The notes: generated from the sequence alone by a model not told the origin. DNA of 64,000 bases from Weissella halotolerans DSM 20190 (GCF_000420365.1 NZ_ATUU01000002.1:348520-412519); one strand, 5' to 3'; positions 41,352 to 49,444 are shown, numbered from the stretch's first letter. Program-made: numbers and translations.

Positions 41352-42695
41352 TTATCCAATAATAATTTCTTCTGTAGGATAGCGGTAATGAGTTGGACGG
41401 TCACGAATATTTAAGACTGAAAACATGACTGTATACAAGCCGACTCGGCCAATAAACATCACCAACATAATGATGACTTTCCCAACTGCAGATAGATGGG
41501 GAGTAAGACCTAGTGAGAAACCGGTAGTAGAAAAAGCAGAGATTACTTCAAAGGTTATATATTCTAAACCATACCCTTTAGGAACAGTTTCCGTAATGCT
41601 TAATATCAATGACACAAACAGGACAAAGGCAATCGAAATCACTGCTAACATCATCGCTTTAATGATATTAGATTGACTAATCTGTCGATCGCCGAAATTC
41701 ACCTGTTCTTGCCCTCTAAGCGCTGCCATGGATTGCAACCATAATATACCTAGGGTAGTCGTTTTAATTCCCCCAGAGGTCGATCCTGGCGTTCCACCGA
41801 CAAACATAAGGGTCATCACAATAATTAGCCCGCCCGCTGATAAGGAAGACATTGGAATAACTTCAAGCCCAGCCGTTCGGGGCACAATCGCTAAAAATAA
41901 ATTATCAATTATGCGGTGGAAAACATCTAAACTGCTCATACCGGCCAAAAACTTTTCGGTCAACATAAAGCCAAAAAAGCCACCTGCTATTAACCACCCG
42001 GAGGTTGCTAATGCCATTCGCGTATGCAAACTTAGCCGTCGGTGGCGTGATTTCCAAGATAATAAATCACGCCAGACCAAAAAGCCTAAGGAACCGGCCG
42101 AGATTAAGAACATCAACACCAGCAAGACATAAGGATCACCCTTAAATTGAGACATTGGAGCCGAAAAGAAAGTAAATCCTGCATTTCCAAATGCCGAAAT
42201 TGAATGGGCCAAACTATAATATAAACCTTGTGCCCAACCAAAACGGGGGACAAAATCTACCGCTAGTAAAACCATACCAATCAGCTGAATAATGGCTGAT
42301 AGCGAAAAGACGTAAGTCAGCATAGTACGCACATCACTCAAATTCTGCAAATTTAAAGCCTGTTGAGCCAATAAACGTGCCTTCAAATCTAAACGCTGCT
42401 TGGTCAAGGTTAGTAAAAGTACCGCAAAGGTCATAAAACCTAACGCGCCAATTTCTATCATTACTAAGATAACCACTTGTCCAAACAATGACCAAGTAGT
42501 AGCAGTATTAACCACTGTGAGTCCGGTAATCGCGGTCGCTGATACCGCAGTAAACAAGGCATCTAAATAACTTACGTGTTGGCCTGGACTTTGTGCAAGT
42601 GGCAGGGTCAACAAGAAAGCCCCTACAATAATAATTAACAGAAAGCCCATCGTCAAAATTTGCGGTGGGGTTAAACGATCCATCACTTTATTCAT
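41352..42695 (-). CDS. ktrB: Potassium uptake protein, KtrB/TrkH family
   Basis: Ion-conducting subunit of a Ktr-type K+ transporter, 447 residues from the ATG ten bases after GGGAG; the longest frame has an unsupported 20-residue extension. Four pore-loop repeats are visible: SATAITGLTVVNT (filter TGLT) near 55-65, SAFGNAGFTFF, PRTAGLEVIPM, and SAFSTTGFSLGLTP, each with the conserved Gly of the selectivity filter. The C-terminal GRVGLYTVMFSVLNIRD is typical. The regulatory partner ktrA is at 45.8 kb on the same strand, separated by rlmH (opposite strand) and a permease. Confidence 0.93.
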   Translation of the reverse strand: MNKVMDRLTPPQILTMGFLLIIIVGAFLLTLPLAQSPGQHVSYLDALFTAVSATAITGLTVVNTATTWSLFGQVVILVMIEIGALGFMTFAVLLLTLTKQRLDLKARLLAQQALNLQNLSDVRTMLTYVFSLSAIIQLIGMVLLAVDFVPRFGWAQGLYYSLAHSISAFGNAGFTFFSAPMSQFKGDPYVLLVLMFLISAGSLGFLVWRDLLSWKSRHRRLSLHTRMALATSGWLIAGGFFGFMLTEKFLAGMSSLDVFHRIIDNLFLAIVPRTAGLEVIPMSSLSAGGLIIVMTLMFVGGTPGSTSGGIKTTTLGILWLQSMAALRGQEQVNFGDRQISQSNIIKAMMLAVISIAFVLFVSLILSITETVPKGYGLEYITFEVISAFSTTGFSLGLTPHLSAVGKVIIMLVMFIGRVGLYTVMFSVLNIRDRPTHYRYPTEEIIIG

Positions 42696-42784
42696 AATTA
42701 AATTACTCCCAACATTCCTCACCATTATACAAAAGTTTTGCACATAACCAAGCACATTTAGTGGAAAAATATTTTTCTTTTACC

Positions 42785-43364
42785 ACATTCTGTGGATAAC
42801 CTGTGTACAAGTACGCTATTTTTCCAAAGAAACCGTGATTTAAAGGGGAAAACCACGGTGTGGATAACTTGTTTAAAACCGCTTATCTAATGCAAACTGG
42901 GAATAGAAGGCTATTTTAGCGCCATTCTAGCTTGGGGAAAATCAACTAAAAGAAATCCTAGGTCATATTAAACGAATACCCTAGTTAATCATTCAGCCAT
43001 TTAGTCATTTAATGAATAAAAACCTTCTGAAAGGGGAACTTTGATATTAAAAGACGAACAATAATCGGACAAAGCAGTCATATTCTATGTGTTAGGTTTA
43101 ACTAGACAATTAAAGCGACCTTTTCTTGTGCACAAATAGAAAATTTCTCTCGGCGAGCCCTCCCTGTCACAGCCTTAAAAAACCCATAAACAGGGCCTTA
43201 AAACACTTTTCCACAGGAGTAATGAACAGCTGTGCATAAGTTAGCTATTCATACATATGCGAACACGCTAAACTCTGCTATAATAGGCTTTGTTCTTAGT
43301 TGTCTCCCGTGGATGTTCGTGTGTAAAACCTGTGTATATATAGTTTTTTTTACAGTTATCCACA
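42785..43364. promoter_or_regulatory. DnaA-box-rich non-coding region beside rlmH
   Basis: A 722-base gap (42696-43417) with DnaA boxes. Exact TTATCCACA or its complement at 42791-42799, 42859-42867 and 43356-43364. TTATGCACA complement at 43231-43239; one-mismatch TTTTCCACA at 43207-43215. Further near matches lie around 42807, 43126 and 43331. It is 6 kb left of dnaA and outside the usual dnaA-flanking origin. The base composition and box spacing resemble the oriC gaps. No ORF is supported. It may be an extra origin module, a DnaA-titration site, or a relic of an older gene order. Confidence 0.55.
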
Positions 43365-43417
43365 ATTACTTAAAAGACTAAAAATGTTGTTATAAAGTAT
43401 AAAAAAAGGTTAAGGTA

Positions 43418-43897
43418 ATGAAAGTCACAATTATTTGCGTTGGTAAACTAAAAGAAAAATATTTAAAGGCGGCCATTGCAGAATATGCAAAACGGCTCCA
43501 AAAATTCTGTACCTTTTCAATTATTGAAGTCCCGGATGAAAAGGCACCCGAAAATCTTTCCGCCGCTCAGATGGATCAAGTTATGGCTAAAGAAGGGGAG
43601 CGAATTCTAAGTAAAATTAAGGACCGCGATTATGTGCTCGCCTTAGCCATTCAGGGTAAGGAATGATCCAGTGAAGAGTTAGCGGCCGAAATAGAAAAAC
43701 TCACCTTGAATGGTCATTCATCGCTCGATTTTATTATTGGTGGCTCTTTAGGTTTAAGCCCAGCGGTTATGGAACGTGCTGATACCACGATTAGTTTTGG
43801 TCGCTTTACCCTGCCACATCAATTAATGCGCCTGGTCTTAACTGAGCAAATTTATCGGTCATTCATGATTAATAGTGGTTCTCCTTATCATAAATAA
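43418..43897 (+). pseudogene. rlmH: 23S rRNA pseudouridine-1915 methyltransferase, interrupted by in-frame TGA
   Basis: RlmH methylates pseudouridine 1915 in 23S rRNA (SPOUT knot methylase, about 159 residues). The reading frame is intact over 160 codons except TGA at 43664-43666, codon 83. Before it: [27 protein letters not shown]...[26 protein letters not shown]...LALAIQGKE. After it, in the same frame: [34 protein letters not shown]...[31 protein letters not shown]. The C-terminal half holds the SAM knot, so truncation removes function. Relatives have a hydrophobic residue before SSE; a TGG-to-TGA change would explain it. All other genes use TGA as a normal stop, so code reassignment is unlikely. 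Real mutation, read-through or a sequencing error remain possible. Confidence 0.85.
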
Positions 43898-43912
43898 GCT
43901 TTTTGGCAATAA

Positions 43913-43954
43913 AAAAGCACGGTCTTACCAAGAAAGTAGGACCACGCTTTTATC
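43913..43954 (+). terminator. Imperfect terminator after rlmH
   Basis: AAAAGCACGGTCTTAC and GTAGGACCACGCTTTT pair with two mismatches and one G-U; a short T-run follows. Confidence 0.6.
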
Positions 43955-44155
43955 ATATACTGTCACAGGGACAACTTAATGGTGAATTGGCTAAATTTTT
44001 GCCGTTTTCACCATGTTTATCAGGTTTGCTTATGTTTAATATAAAGCATTTTGCCTAGTACAATCGATACAGTTGTCACAAAATGCTAAAAAGATAACCT
44101 TTCTGCTTTAAACTTGATCCCACTGTCACAGCATTTGGCTTAGTCAAATAGGTTA

Positions 44156-45520
44156 TCATGACCATTTTGAAAGTCCTTGTTGTCTTTTCCACCAGCTATA
44201 GCCCAAGACCATAACTGCAAAGAAAATGATCGTCGCTAACACTGAAAGACGGGTGGCTGGACTAAGCGCCAAAATCACCAAGATTACTAAGAAGAACGTA
44301 ATCGTGGCATAACTTGAGAACGGAAAGAAAGGCATTGCAAAGGCGTCTGGTTCAAGAACAGACTTTTGCTGCCGATATTTGATATGGCTTAACATAATTA
44401 AAATCCAAACAAAAATGAAACTGATTGTTGCCACTCCCGTAATCAAGACGAAAATCTGACTAGGGTAGTAGTAATTCAATAACACGATGCTCAAAAAGAT
44501 AAAGGCTGAAGCTAACATACCAACAACTGGTACATTAGCACTAGATAGTTTCGCAAATAACTTAGGCGCCTGCTTATTTTGTGCCAAAACAAAAAGTGTT
44601 CGTGATGTAGAAAAAATAGCCGAGTTAGCTGCTGACATGGCTGAGGTCAATACCACAAAATTTACTAAATCAGCTGCAAAATGAATCCCTAAGCCTGCAA
44701 ATATCTGAACAAAGGGGGACTGATTAGCATTGATTTCTTTCCAAGGATATATAGACATGATTACAATCATAGAGCCAACATAAAAGAGACCGATACGAAT
44801 AGGTACTGAATTAATCGCCTTTGGTAAATCACGCCTTGGATTTTGGGTTTCTCCCGCAGTCAAACCAACCATTTCAATCCCCGTAAATGCAAAAATGACC
44901 ATTGGAAAGGACATGATAAACCCTTGCCATCCCGTTGCAAAAAAGCCGCCATCAGCGACTAAGTTACTAAAAGAAGCCTGGTTACCATGCGTATGGAATC
45001 CCGTCGCAATCATCCATAATCCGGCTACAATAAGCGCAATGATTGCAAAAACCTTAATACTAGCAAAGCCTGACTCTAATTCACCAAACCAGCGCACATT
45101 GATTAAATTAAGGGCTACTAAAATCAAGACGACCAATAAGGGCGTTACCCACTGTGGCAATTGCGGAAACCAAAATCGCAAATATATTCCAGTTGCTGTC
45201 AAGTCTGCCATTGCCAGACTAGCCCAACTCAACCAATATGCCCATCCAATAGCAAATTCCCAGCGCTCTCCTAGATACAAGCGGACAAAATCAATAAATG
45301 ACCGCAATTTAGTATTGGATAGTAATAATTCACCGACTGCTCGCATCATCAAATAAGCAAAAAAACCGGTGATAGCATAGGCTAAAATCAGGGCAGGTCC
45401 GGCCGATTTAATGGCCTCGCCAGAACCTAGAAATAAGCCGGTGCCGATTGCACCACCAATCGCAATCATCTGCACGTGGCGCGAACTTAGTCCTCGCGAT
45501 AACTCTGCCTGTTTACTCAT
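44156..45520 (-). CDS. AAT-family amino acid permease under T-box control
   Basis: 454-residue, 12-helix amino acid symporter with the AAT signature LSRGLSSRHVQMIAIGGAIGTGLFLGSGEAIKSAGPALILAYAITGFFAYLMMRAVGELLL. FAFTGIEMVGLTAGETQNPRRDLPKAINSVPIR marks helix 6. It is paralogous to the 19.9-21.2 kb permease but differs along its length. Ribosome-binding site GGAAGGGAGTTTTCA. A T-box leader directly upstream ties its expression to a tRNA charging level, so it imports the amino acid sensed by that T-box. Confidence 0.93.
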   Translation of the reverse strand: MSKQAELSRGLSSRHVQMIAIGGAIGTGLFLGSGEAIKSAGPALILAYAITGFFAYLMMRAVGELLLSNTKLRSFIDFVRLYLGERWEFAIGWAYWLSWASLAMADLTATGIYLRFWFPQLPQWVTPLLVVLILVALNLINVRWFGELESGFASIKVFAIIALIVAGLWMIATGFHTHGNQASFSNLVADGGFFATGWQGFIMSFPMVIFAFTGIEMVGLTAGETQNPRRDLPKAINSVPIRIGLFYVGSMIVIMSIYPWKEINANQSPFVQIFAGLGIHFAADLVNFVVLTSAMSAANSAIFSTSRTLFVLAQNKQAPKLFAKLSSANVPVVGMLASAFIFLSIVLLNYYYPSQIFVLITGVATISFIFVWILIMLSHIKYRQQKSVLEPDAFAMPFFPFSSYATITFFLVILVILALSPATRLSVLATIIFFAVMVLGYSWWKRQQGLSKWS

Positions 45521-45539
45521 TGAAAACTCCCTTCCATCT

Positions 45540-45767
45540 AACTAACCATAAAAAAAGTCCCTATGCCAAGTAACCTTGACATAGGGACGCTTATTCACGC
45601 GGTTCCACCCTACTTCTTAACCATAACGTTAAGCAGCTTCATTAACTATTTAACCAAGGAAGGTGCCGACCACTATGCCTTTACACCCTATCTCAGCTAC
45701 TAGGGCTTTCTGTAGTAACAAGCTATACTGTTTTGCCTTCCATACATCACTTCATAAGTAAAGTATG
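45540..45767 (-). promoter_or_regulatory. T-box riboswitch leader of the permease
   Basis: Reading the minus strand, the conserved T-box sequence AGGGTGGAACCGCG is present, followed by the terminator stem GTCCCTATG(TC)AAGG...CATAGGGAC and seven Ts at 45541-45596. Upstream lie a stem I with AGAAAG and a distal loop TAGCTGAGA (both conserved types) and an AGTA motif. The 3' side of the presumed specifier loop reads AAAGGCA, which would fit GGC (Gly) or GCA (Ala); I cannot settle the register. The tRNA is therefore unassigned. Confidence 0.93.
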
Positions 45768-45773
45768 CCCTAA

Positions 45774-45802
45774 ACCTTATCAAGAAATAAAACAATAGTC
45801 AA
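45774..45802 (-). promoter_or_regulatory. Promoter of the T-box/permease transcript
   Basis: On the minus strand -35 TTGACT (45802-45797), 17-bp spacer, -10 TAAGGT (45779-45774), overlapping the region immediately after ktrA. Confidence 0.6.
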
Positions 45803-45811
45803 CCTTTCGTC

Positions 45812-46477
45812 TTAAGCAACCTCAACCAGTAATTCAAATTTATGAACATCATCTTTCTTACCAACCACAGTTAGTACATCGCCAATCTGAATAATCGTAT
45901 CAGGACCTGGATTAACCACTACTTCATCCTGGGACTTAATTGCAACAACATTAAGCCCGTAGTTTTGCCGAATATTTAACTTTAAAATCGACTGATTTGA
46001 AAAGTTTAAATTTGCAATTTTGATTTCAGCAATCGCCATTTGATCACCCAAATCAACATAACTAATTAAGTTGGGGGACATCAGATTTTCAGCTAAACGC
46101 TCAGCCATTTCCAATTCTGGTCTTACAACCCGATCAGCACCAACCTTTTCGAGCACCCGTGCATGTAACTTTGTCTCAGCCTTAGCAATCACATCTTGCA
46201 CACCAAGATCTTTAAGTAAAATGGTCGTTAAAATAGAAGCTTGCTGGTTATGACCAATGCAAACTATTACGTGATCAAAACTTGCCAAATCCAAATCTAC
46301 TAAAGCTTCTTCATCTTGTGCATCCGCAATTACCGCGTGTGTTGCAACATCCATATAATCCTCTACCTGTTGAGGGTCATTATCAATGGCGAGCACTTCC
46401 TGCTTAGCCTTTATAAGCGAGGTTAGTAGAGAACTACCAAAGCGGCCTAAGCCAATAATGGCAAATGTTTGTTTCAT
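45812..46477 (-). CDS. ktrA: Potassium uptake regulatory subunit, KtrA/TrkA family
   Basis: Cytoplasmic RCK subunit that gates KtrB in response to nucleotide (ATP/ADP, NADH). 221 residues. RCK-N Rossmann domain starts FAIIGLGRFGSSLLTSLIKAKQEVLAIDNDPQQVEDY (5-41) with GxGxxG, and contains DHVIVCIGHNQQASILTTILLKDLGVQDVIAKAE. RCK-C domain from about 135 to 221. Ribosome-binding site GGAGAATGCAAG. Usually adjacent to ktrB; here 3 kb of other genes separate them. Confidence 0.93.
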   Translation of the reverse strand: MKQTFAIIGLGRFGSSLLTSLIKAKQEVLAIDNDPQQVEDYMDVATHAVIADAQDEEALVDLDLASFDHVIVCIGHNQQASILTTILLKDLGVQDVIAKAETKLHARVLEKVGADRVVRPELEMAERLAENLMSPNLISYVDLGDQMAIAEIKIANLNFSNQSILKLNIRQNYGLNVVAIKSQDEVVVNPGPDTIIQIGDVLTVVGKKDDVHKFELLVEVA

Positions 46478-46513
46478 CTTGCATTCTCCTAATTATTTAT
46501 TCATGTACTTTCC

Positions 46514-46551
46514 GAAAAAAATGCTGGCGACCTTATCGTCAACCAGCATTC
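46514..46551 (-). terminator. Terminator after lepB
   Basis: AATGCTGG / CCAGCATT (46520-46550) followed by seven Ts on the minus strand. Confidence 0.88.
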
Positions 46552-46554
46552 TAG

Positions 46555-47175
46555 TTAGTCAAAAAAGTGCTTCCATTCTTGATTGATATTTCGCTGTTGG
46601 CTTGTACTTCCCCAGAAAGGAACTTTTACGACACCCATTACCTTATTACCGTCAACAAAGCCCCAGTATCGGGAATCATTAGATACAGAACGGTGATCAC
46701 CAAGTACAAAATACTGGTTTTTAGGTACCTTATCTGTCACATTTCTGGACCAGTTCATCTTTTTCCCTAATTCACTTAAACTAGACCAATTGCCAATCTC
46801 AGCTGCGCTAGGAAAATTAGTAGCATACTGTTCGTTTTCGCTAATATAGTCTTGATTAACGGTTTTCCCATTAACTTTTAGCACACCATTCTGAGCACTA
46901 ACCGTATCGCCAGGCAAGGCAATTACCCGCTTAACGTATTTACGTCCAGCTACTGCATTAGGATCTTCTCCGTGGGCATCAAATACAATAACCTCACCAC
47001 GTTTAATTGGTTTATTTTTCAACTGGACCACCAATTCACCATTACTTAAATTAGGGTCCATGGAAGTTCCTTCTACCTTAGTTGGTTCAAACCAAAACTG
47101 CTTAATCAATAAGGCAATAACCAGCCCAATCACAATGGGCCAGACCCATGACATAATGCTTCGAAATCTTTGCAT
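46555..47175 (-). CDS. lepB: Signal peptidase I
   Basis: Membrane-bound Ser/Lys protease that cleaves signal peptides. 206 residues. An N-terminal membrane helix (about 8-28: IMSWVWPIVIGLVIALLIKQFWF) is followed by box B VEGTSMDPNLSNGE with the catalytic Ser (about 38), box D RKYVKRVIALPGDTV with the catalytic Lys, and box E YFVLGDHRSVSNDSRYWGFVD. Single-helix type, as usual in Firmicutes. It is downstream of yidC on the same strand, with a terminator between, and its own ribosome-binding site GGAGTAAAGC. Confidence 0.95.
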   Translation of the reverse strand: MQRFRSIMSWVWPIVIGLVIALLIKQFWFEPTKVEGTSMDPNLSNGELVVQLKNKPIKRGEVIVFDAHGEDPNAVAGRKYVKRVIALPGDTVSAQNGVLKVNGKTVNQDYISENEQYATNFPSAAEIGNWSSLSELGKKMNWSRNVTDKVPKNQYFVLGDHRSVSNDSRYWGFVDGNKVMGVVKVPFWGSTSQQRNINQEWKHFFD

Positions 47176-47244
47176 GCTTTACTCCTTGAATAGTCTTTCT
47201 CATAAGTTTAACACATTGCCAGACAACTTTTTAACAGACACAAT

Positions 47245-47282
47245 AAAAAAGCCAAGTCCATTCACTTAACAGACCTGGCCTT
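47245..47282 (-). terminator. Terminator after yidC
   Basis: AAGGCCAGGTC / GACTTGGCTTTTTT on the minus strand, with one internal G-U. Confidence 0.85.
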
Positions 47283-47300
47283 AATTCTTTTATTATCAAC

Positions 47301-48134
47301 TTATCGCTTATGTGTTCGCTTAGCTTTACGAATTGCCCGCTGACGCTGACGTTCCTTTTCCTTTTTAGCCTGTCGACTTGCTTGAATTTTAAAAGGGTTC
47401 TGTAACATCCAGGTTTGAACAACTTGGAAGGCATTGGAAACTACCCAGTACAGGGATAGAACAGCTGGCACATTAATGGCAAAAATAAAAATCATGATTG
47501 GCATTAGGAAGGTCATTGACGTTGTCATGCCATTGCGCTCAGGCTGCCCCAGCATCACCAAATAAGAAGATGCAAAAGTAAACAGTGCTGCCAATACTGG
47601 CAAAATAAAGTAAGGGTCACGACCACCTAATTGAACCCATAAAAACGTCCCATTCTGTAATGCGCTCGTAGATTGAATAGTCGAATACAAAGCCATCAGA
47701 ATAGGCATCTGCACAAGTAAGGGAATAAAACTTGCAAAAGGATTGACGCCCGCTTTTTTGTAAAGTGCACGCTGTTCCTCTTGCATAGCTAACATTGACG
47801 CTTGATCACGAGTAGGGTACTTAGCTTGTAATTTCTTTAATTCAGGGGCAACTTCTTGCATTTTAATCATTGATTCTGTCTGATGAACCATCAAAGGCAA
47901 AATCAAAAGACGAATTAAAATCGTGTAAGCAATAATCCCTAAGCCGTAACTATTACCTAACCAAGCTGATACTCCCAAAATTGATCGGGCAAAATTAGCA
48001 ATAATCAACCCGCCCCAAAATCCTGAGCCACTAACATGACCAGGGTAGAGAACTCCAGCAGCAATCATTACCACCAGGGCTAAAATTGCAACCGGAAATG
48101 AGCGCATCGACATATATTTTTTAAGCGTGTTCAT
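47301..48134 (-). CDS. yidC: Membrane protein insertase YidC/Oxa1
   Basis: Inserts proteins into the membrane with or without Sec. 277 residues from the ATG after GGAGATTGCC; a TTG two codons earlier is ignored. One N-terminal helix (9-27) then the five-helix core, with the Oxa1 signature YGLGIIAYTILIRLLILPLMVHQTESMIKMQ containing the conserved groove Arg, and NPFASFIPLLVQMPILMALYSTIQ. Basic C-terminus QASRQAKKEKERQRQRAIRKAKRTHKR for ribosome contact. Unlike many family members no lipobox Cys is seen near the N-terminus. Follows rnpA by 18 bases, as is typical near oriC; jag is not next to it. Confidence 0.95.
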   Translation of the reverse strand: MNTLKKYMSMRSFPVAILALVVMIAAGVLYPGHVSGSGFWGGLIIANFARSILGVSAWLGNSYGLGIIAYTILIRLLILPLMVHQTESMIKMQEVAPELKKLQAKYPTRDQASMLAMQEEQRALYKKAGVNPFASFIPLLVQMPILMALYSTIQSTSALQNGTFLWVQLGGRDPYFILPVLAALFTFASSYLVMLGQPERNGMTTSMTFLMPIMIFIFAINVPAVLSLYWVVSNAFQVVQTWMLQNPFKIQASRQAKKEKERQRQRAIRKAKRTHKR

Positions 48135-48152
48135 TGGCAATCTCCATCATTA

Positions 48153-48515
48153 TTAATCTGCTTGCTCGTTATCATCTATAAACAGGTGGGCTAATGAAAA
48201 GACATGGACCAAATTCTTTTTAATAATCGCCATATCTTGATCATGGGCACTTGGCCGGGCAATAACTAAGATGTCTACATCTGATCTCATTTTAGGCATG
48301 AGTTCTAACACTGATTGTCTAATACGCCGTTTAACCCACACTCGTTCATGACCACGTAACCCAACTTTTTTAGAAATTGATATACCTAAACGCAAGTGCT
48401 TAGGTTCAGCCCTTTGCATAGTATAGACAATAAACATCTTATTAGCATGCGAGTTATGCTGATCAAACACCTTTTGAAAGTCTTTTTCTGTTTTTACTCG
48501 ATAACTTTTTCGCAT
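48153..48515 (-). CDS. rnpA: Ribonuclease P protein component
   Basis: Protein cofactor of the tRNA 5'-processing ribozyme. 120 residues from MRKSYRVKTEKDF, whose ATG follows GGAGAGAAA; the longer frame lacks such a site. The RNR motif region reads LRLGISISKKVGLRGHERVWVKRRIRQSVLELMPKMRSDVDILVIARPSA, with the conserved KRRIRQ and the LGISISKK strand. Located between rpmH and yidC in the usual order, behind an attenuating hairpin. Confidence 0.95.
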   Translation of the reverse strand: MRKSYRVKTEKDFQKVFDQHNSHANKMFIVYTMQRAEPKHLRLGISISKKVGLRGHERVWVKRRIRQSVLELMPKMRSDVDILVIARPSAHDQDMAIIKKNLVHVFSLAHLFIDDNEQAD

Positions 48516-48547
48516 TTTCTCTCCATTATTAACTCTTAAGGCAAAAA

Positions 48548-48582
48548 GAAAACGCACGTTGCAGCGGAAAGCCACAACGTGC
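48548..48582 (-). terminator. Hairpin between rpmH and rnpA
   Basis: A 12-bp stem GCACGTTGTGGC / GCTGCAACGTGC (48582-48554, G-U pairs included) followed by TTTTCTTTTT on the minus strand. It probably reduces rnpA relative to rpmH. Confidence 0.82.
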
Positions 48583-48622
48583 GCGATCGTTATCAGTAGT
48601 CCTAATAGAAGGTCGAACCCAA

Positions 48623-48757
48623 TTAGGCTGACAAAACCTTGCGGCCCTTTTGGCGGCGACGTGCTAATACCTTACGACCGTTGCTAGTGCTCATGCGCTT
48701 GCGGAAGCCGTGTACACGTTCGCGATGACGCTTCTTAGGTTGGTATGTACGCTTCAT
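48623..48757 (-). CDS. rpmH: 50S ribosomal protein L34
   Basis: 44-residue L34: [20 protein letters not shown]... and ending [12 protein letters not shown], the exact family length. The ATG follows GGGGGGTGTCTTCAC; the longer open frame upstream is not coding. First gene of the rpmH-rnpA(-yidC) group. It begins about 690 bases from dnaA, which it faces divergently, the classic oriC neighbourhood. Confidence 0.97.
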   Translation of the reverse strand: MKRTYQPKKRHRERVHGFRKRMSTSNGRKVLARRRQKGRKVLSA

Positions 48758-48827
48758 GTGAAGACACCCCCCATTCTTAGTTAGATTTGGCCTGCGGTTG
48801 GCGAGGCCAAACCACAATTCATATTAG

Positions 48828-48856
48828 ATGATACCATGGTCAGCTAACATTGACAA
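48828..48856 (-). promoter_or_regulatory. Promoter of rpmH
   Basis: On the minus strand -35 TTGTCA (48856-48851), 17-bp spacer, -10 TATCAT (48833-48828). Confidence 0.75.
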
Positions 48857-48983
48857 GCCTAAATATGATCAAAAAAGCTGAAACATATAAAAGTAAGCAT
48901 AGCCTAAAAAACACATAAATGCCAGTCCTTTTAAATTTTTTTAAGGGTTCAAAAATTAAATAAAAAACTTAGTTTTCCAAAAC

Positions 48984-49032
48984 CTAACGCTCTGTTAGGT
49001 GGACAAACAAAACTAACCTAACGGAGCGTTAG
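48984..49032. repeat. 17-bp inverted repeat at the left edge of oriC
   Basis: CTAACGCTCTGTTAGGT (48984-49000) and ACCTAACGGAGCGTTAG (49016-49032), one mismatch, loop of 15 bases. There is no U-run, so it is unlikely to be a terminator. Each arm is followed or preceded by TTAGTTTTCC repeats. Confidence 0.75.
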
Positions 49033-49332
49033 ATTAGTTTTCCACAAAATCCACAGTTTATCCACAATGTCCACATAGGGGGAAAACCATTTCGTATAAA
49101 CCCTGTGAATATGTGGATAACTTCGGAAACGCCTGTTAAATACCCCTTTGTTTATACACAACATGCTCTTAATAACTGAATTTTATACTAGTTTTCCACA
49201 GATATCCACAAAAAGCGCCTTCTTTTTTCACACATCCCTGTGGGAACCTGAATAAGGTTTTCCACACCATGTGAATATCTCAATATGTTATACAATCTGC
49301 TGATTGCTTCACCTTTCCAGCCTTTTCTTCTG

Positions 49333-49361
49333 TGGAAAACTCTCTTTTCGCCTGTTACAAT
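49333..49361 (+). promoter_or_regulatory. Probable dnaA promoter
   Basis: Extended -10 TGTTACAAT (TACAAT at 49356-49361) and a weak -35 TGGAAA (49333-49338) 17 bp away. The -35 overlaps the DnaA box TGTGGAAAA, which would allow autoregulation. Confidence 0.55.
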
Positions 49362-49444
49362 GGTCTTTGTCACGTGGGATGTCCTAATTTTCTGTGGAAA
49401 ACTGCACCCCACTATTAATCTATTTAATAAGGAGGTCACGGTTA

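Larger units (their letters stand above)
48839..49444. other. oriC, upstream module (rpmH-dnaA gap)
   Basis: AT-rich gap full of DnaA boxes. TTATCCACA at 49058-49066, its complement at 49112-49120, TTATACACA at 49152-49160. One-mismatch boxes: TTTTCCACA at 49038-49046, 49192-49200 and 49257-49265, ATATCCACA at 49202-49210, and complements TGTGGAAAA at 49331-49339 and 49393-49401. A 17-bp inverted repeat stands at 48984-49032. Homologous modules in Bacillus are the incAB part of the origin. The dnaA promoter lies at its right end. Confidence 0.9.

Noticed and set aside
41728..42132. 134-residue ORF antisense to ktrB
   Set aside because: Mirror frame of a strongly conserved membrane protein; no ribosome-binding site and odd composition.
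43418..43666. Treating the 82-codon first part of rlmH as a complete small gene
   Set aside because: It aligns with only the N-terminal half of RlmH and the remainder continues in the same frame after TGA.
43664..43666. TGA recoding (Trp or selenocysteine) as a general feature
   Set aside because: Many genes here end with TGA and no SECIS-like element is seen after it; a point mutation or error is simpler.
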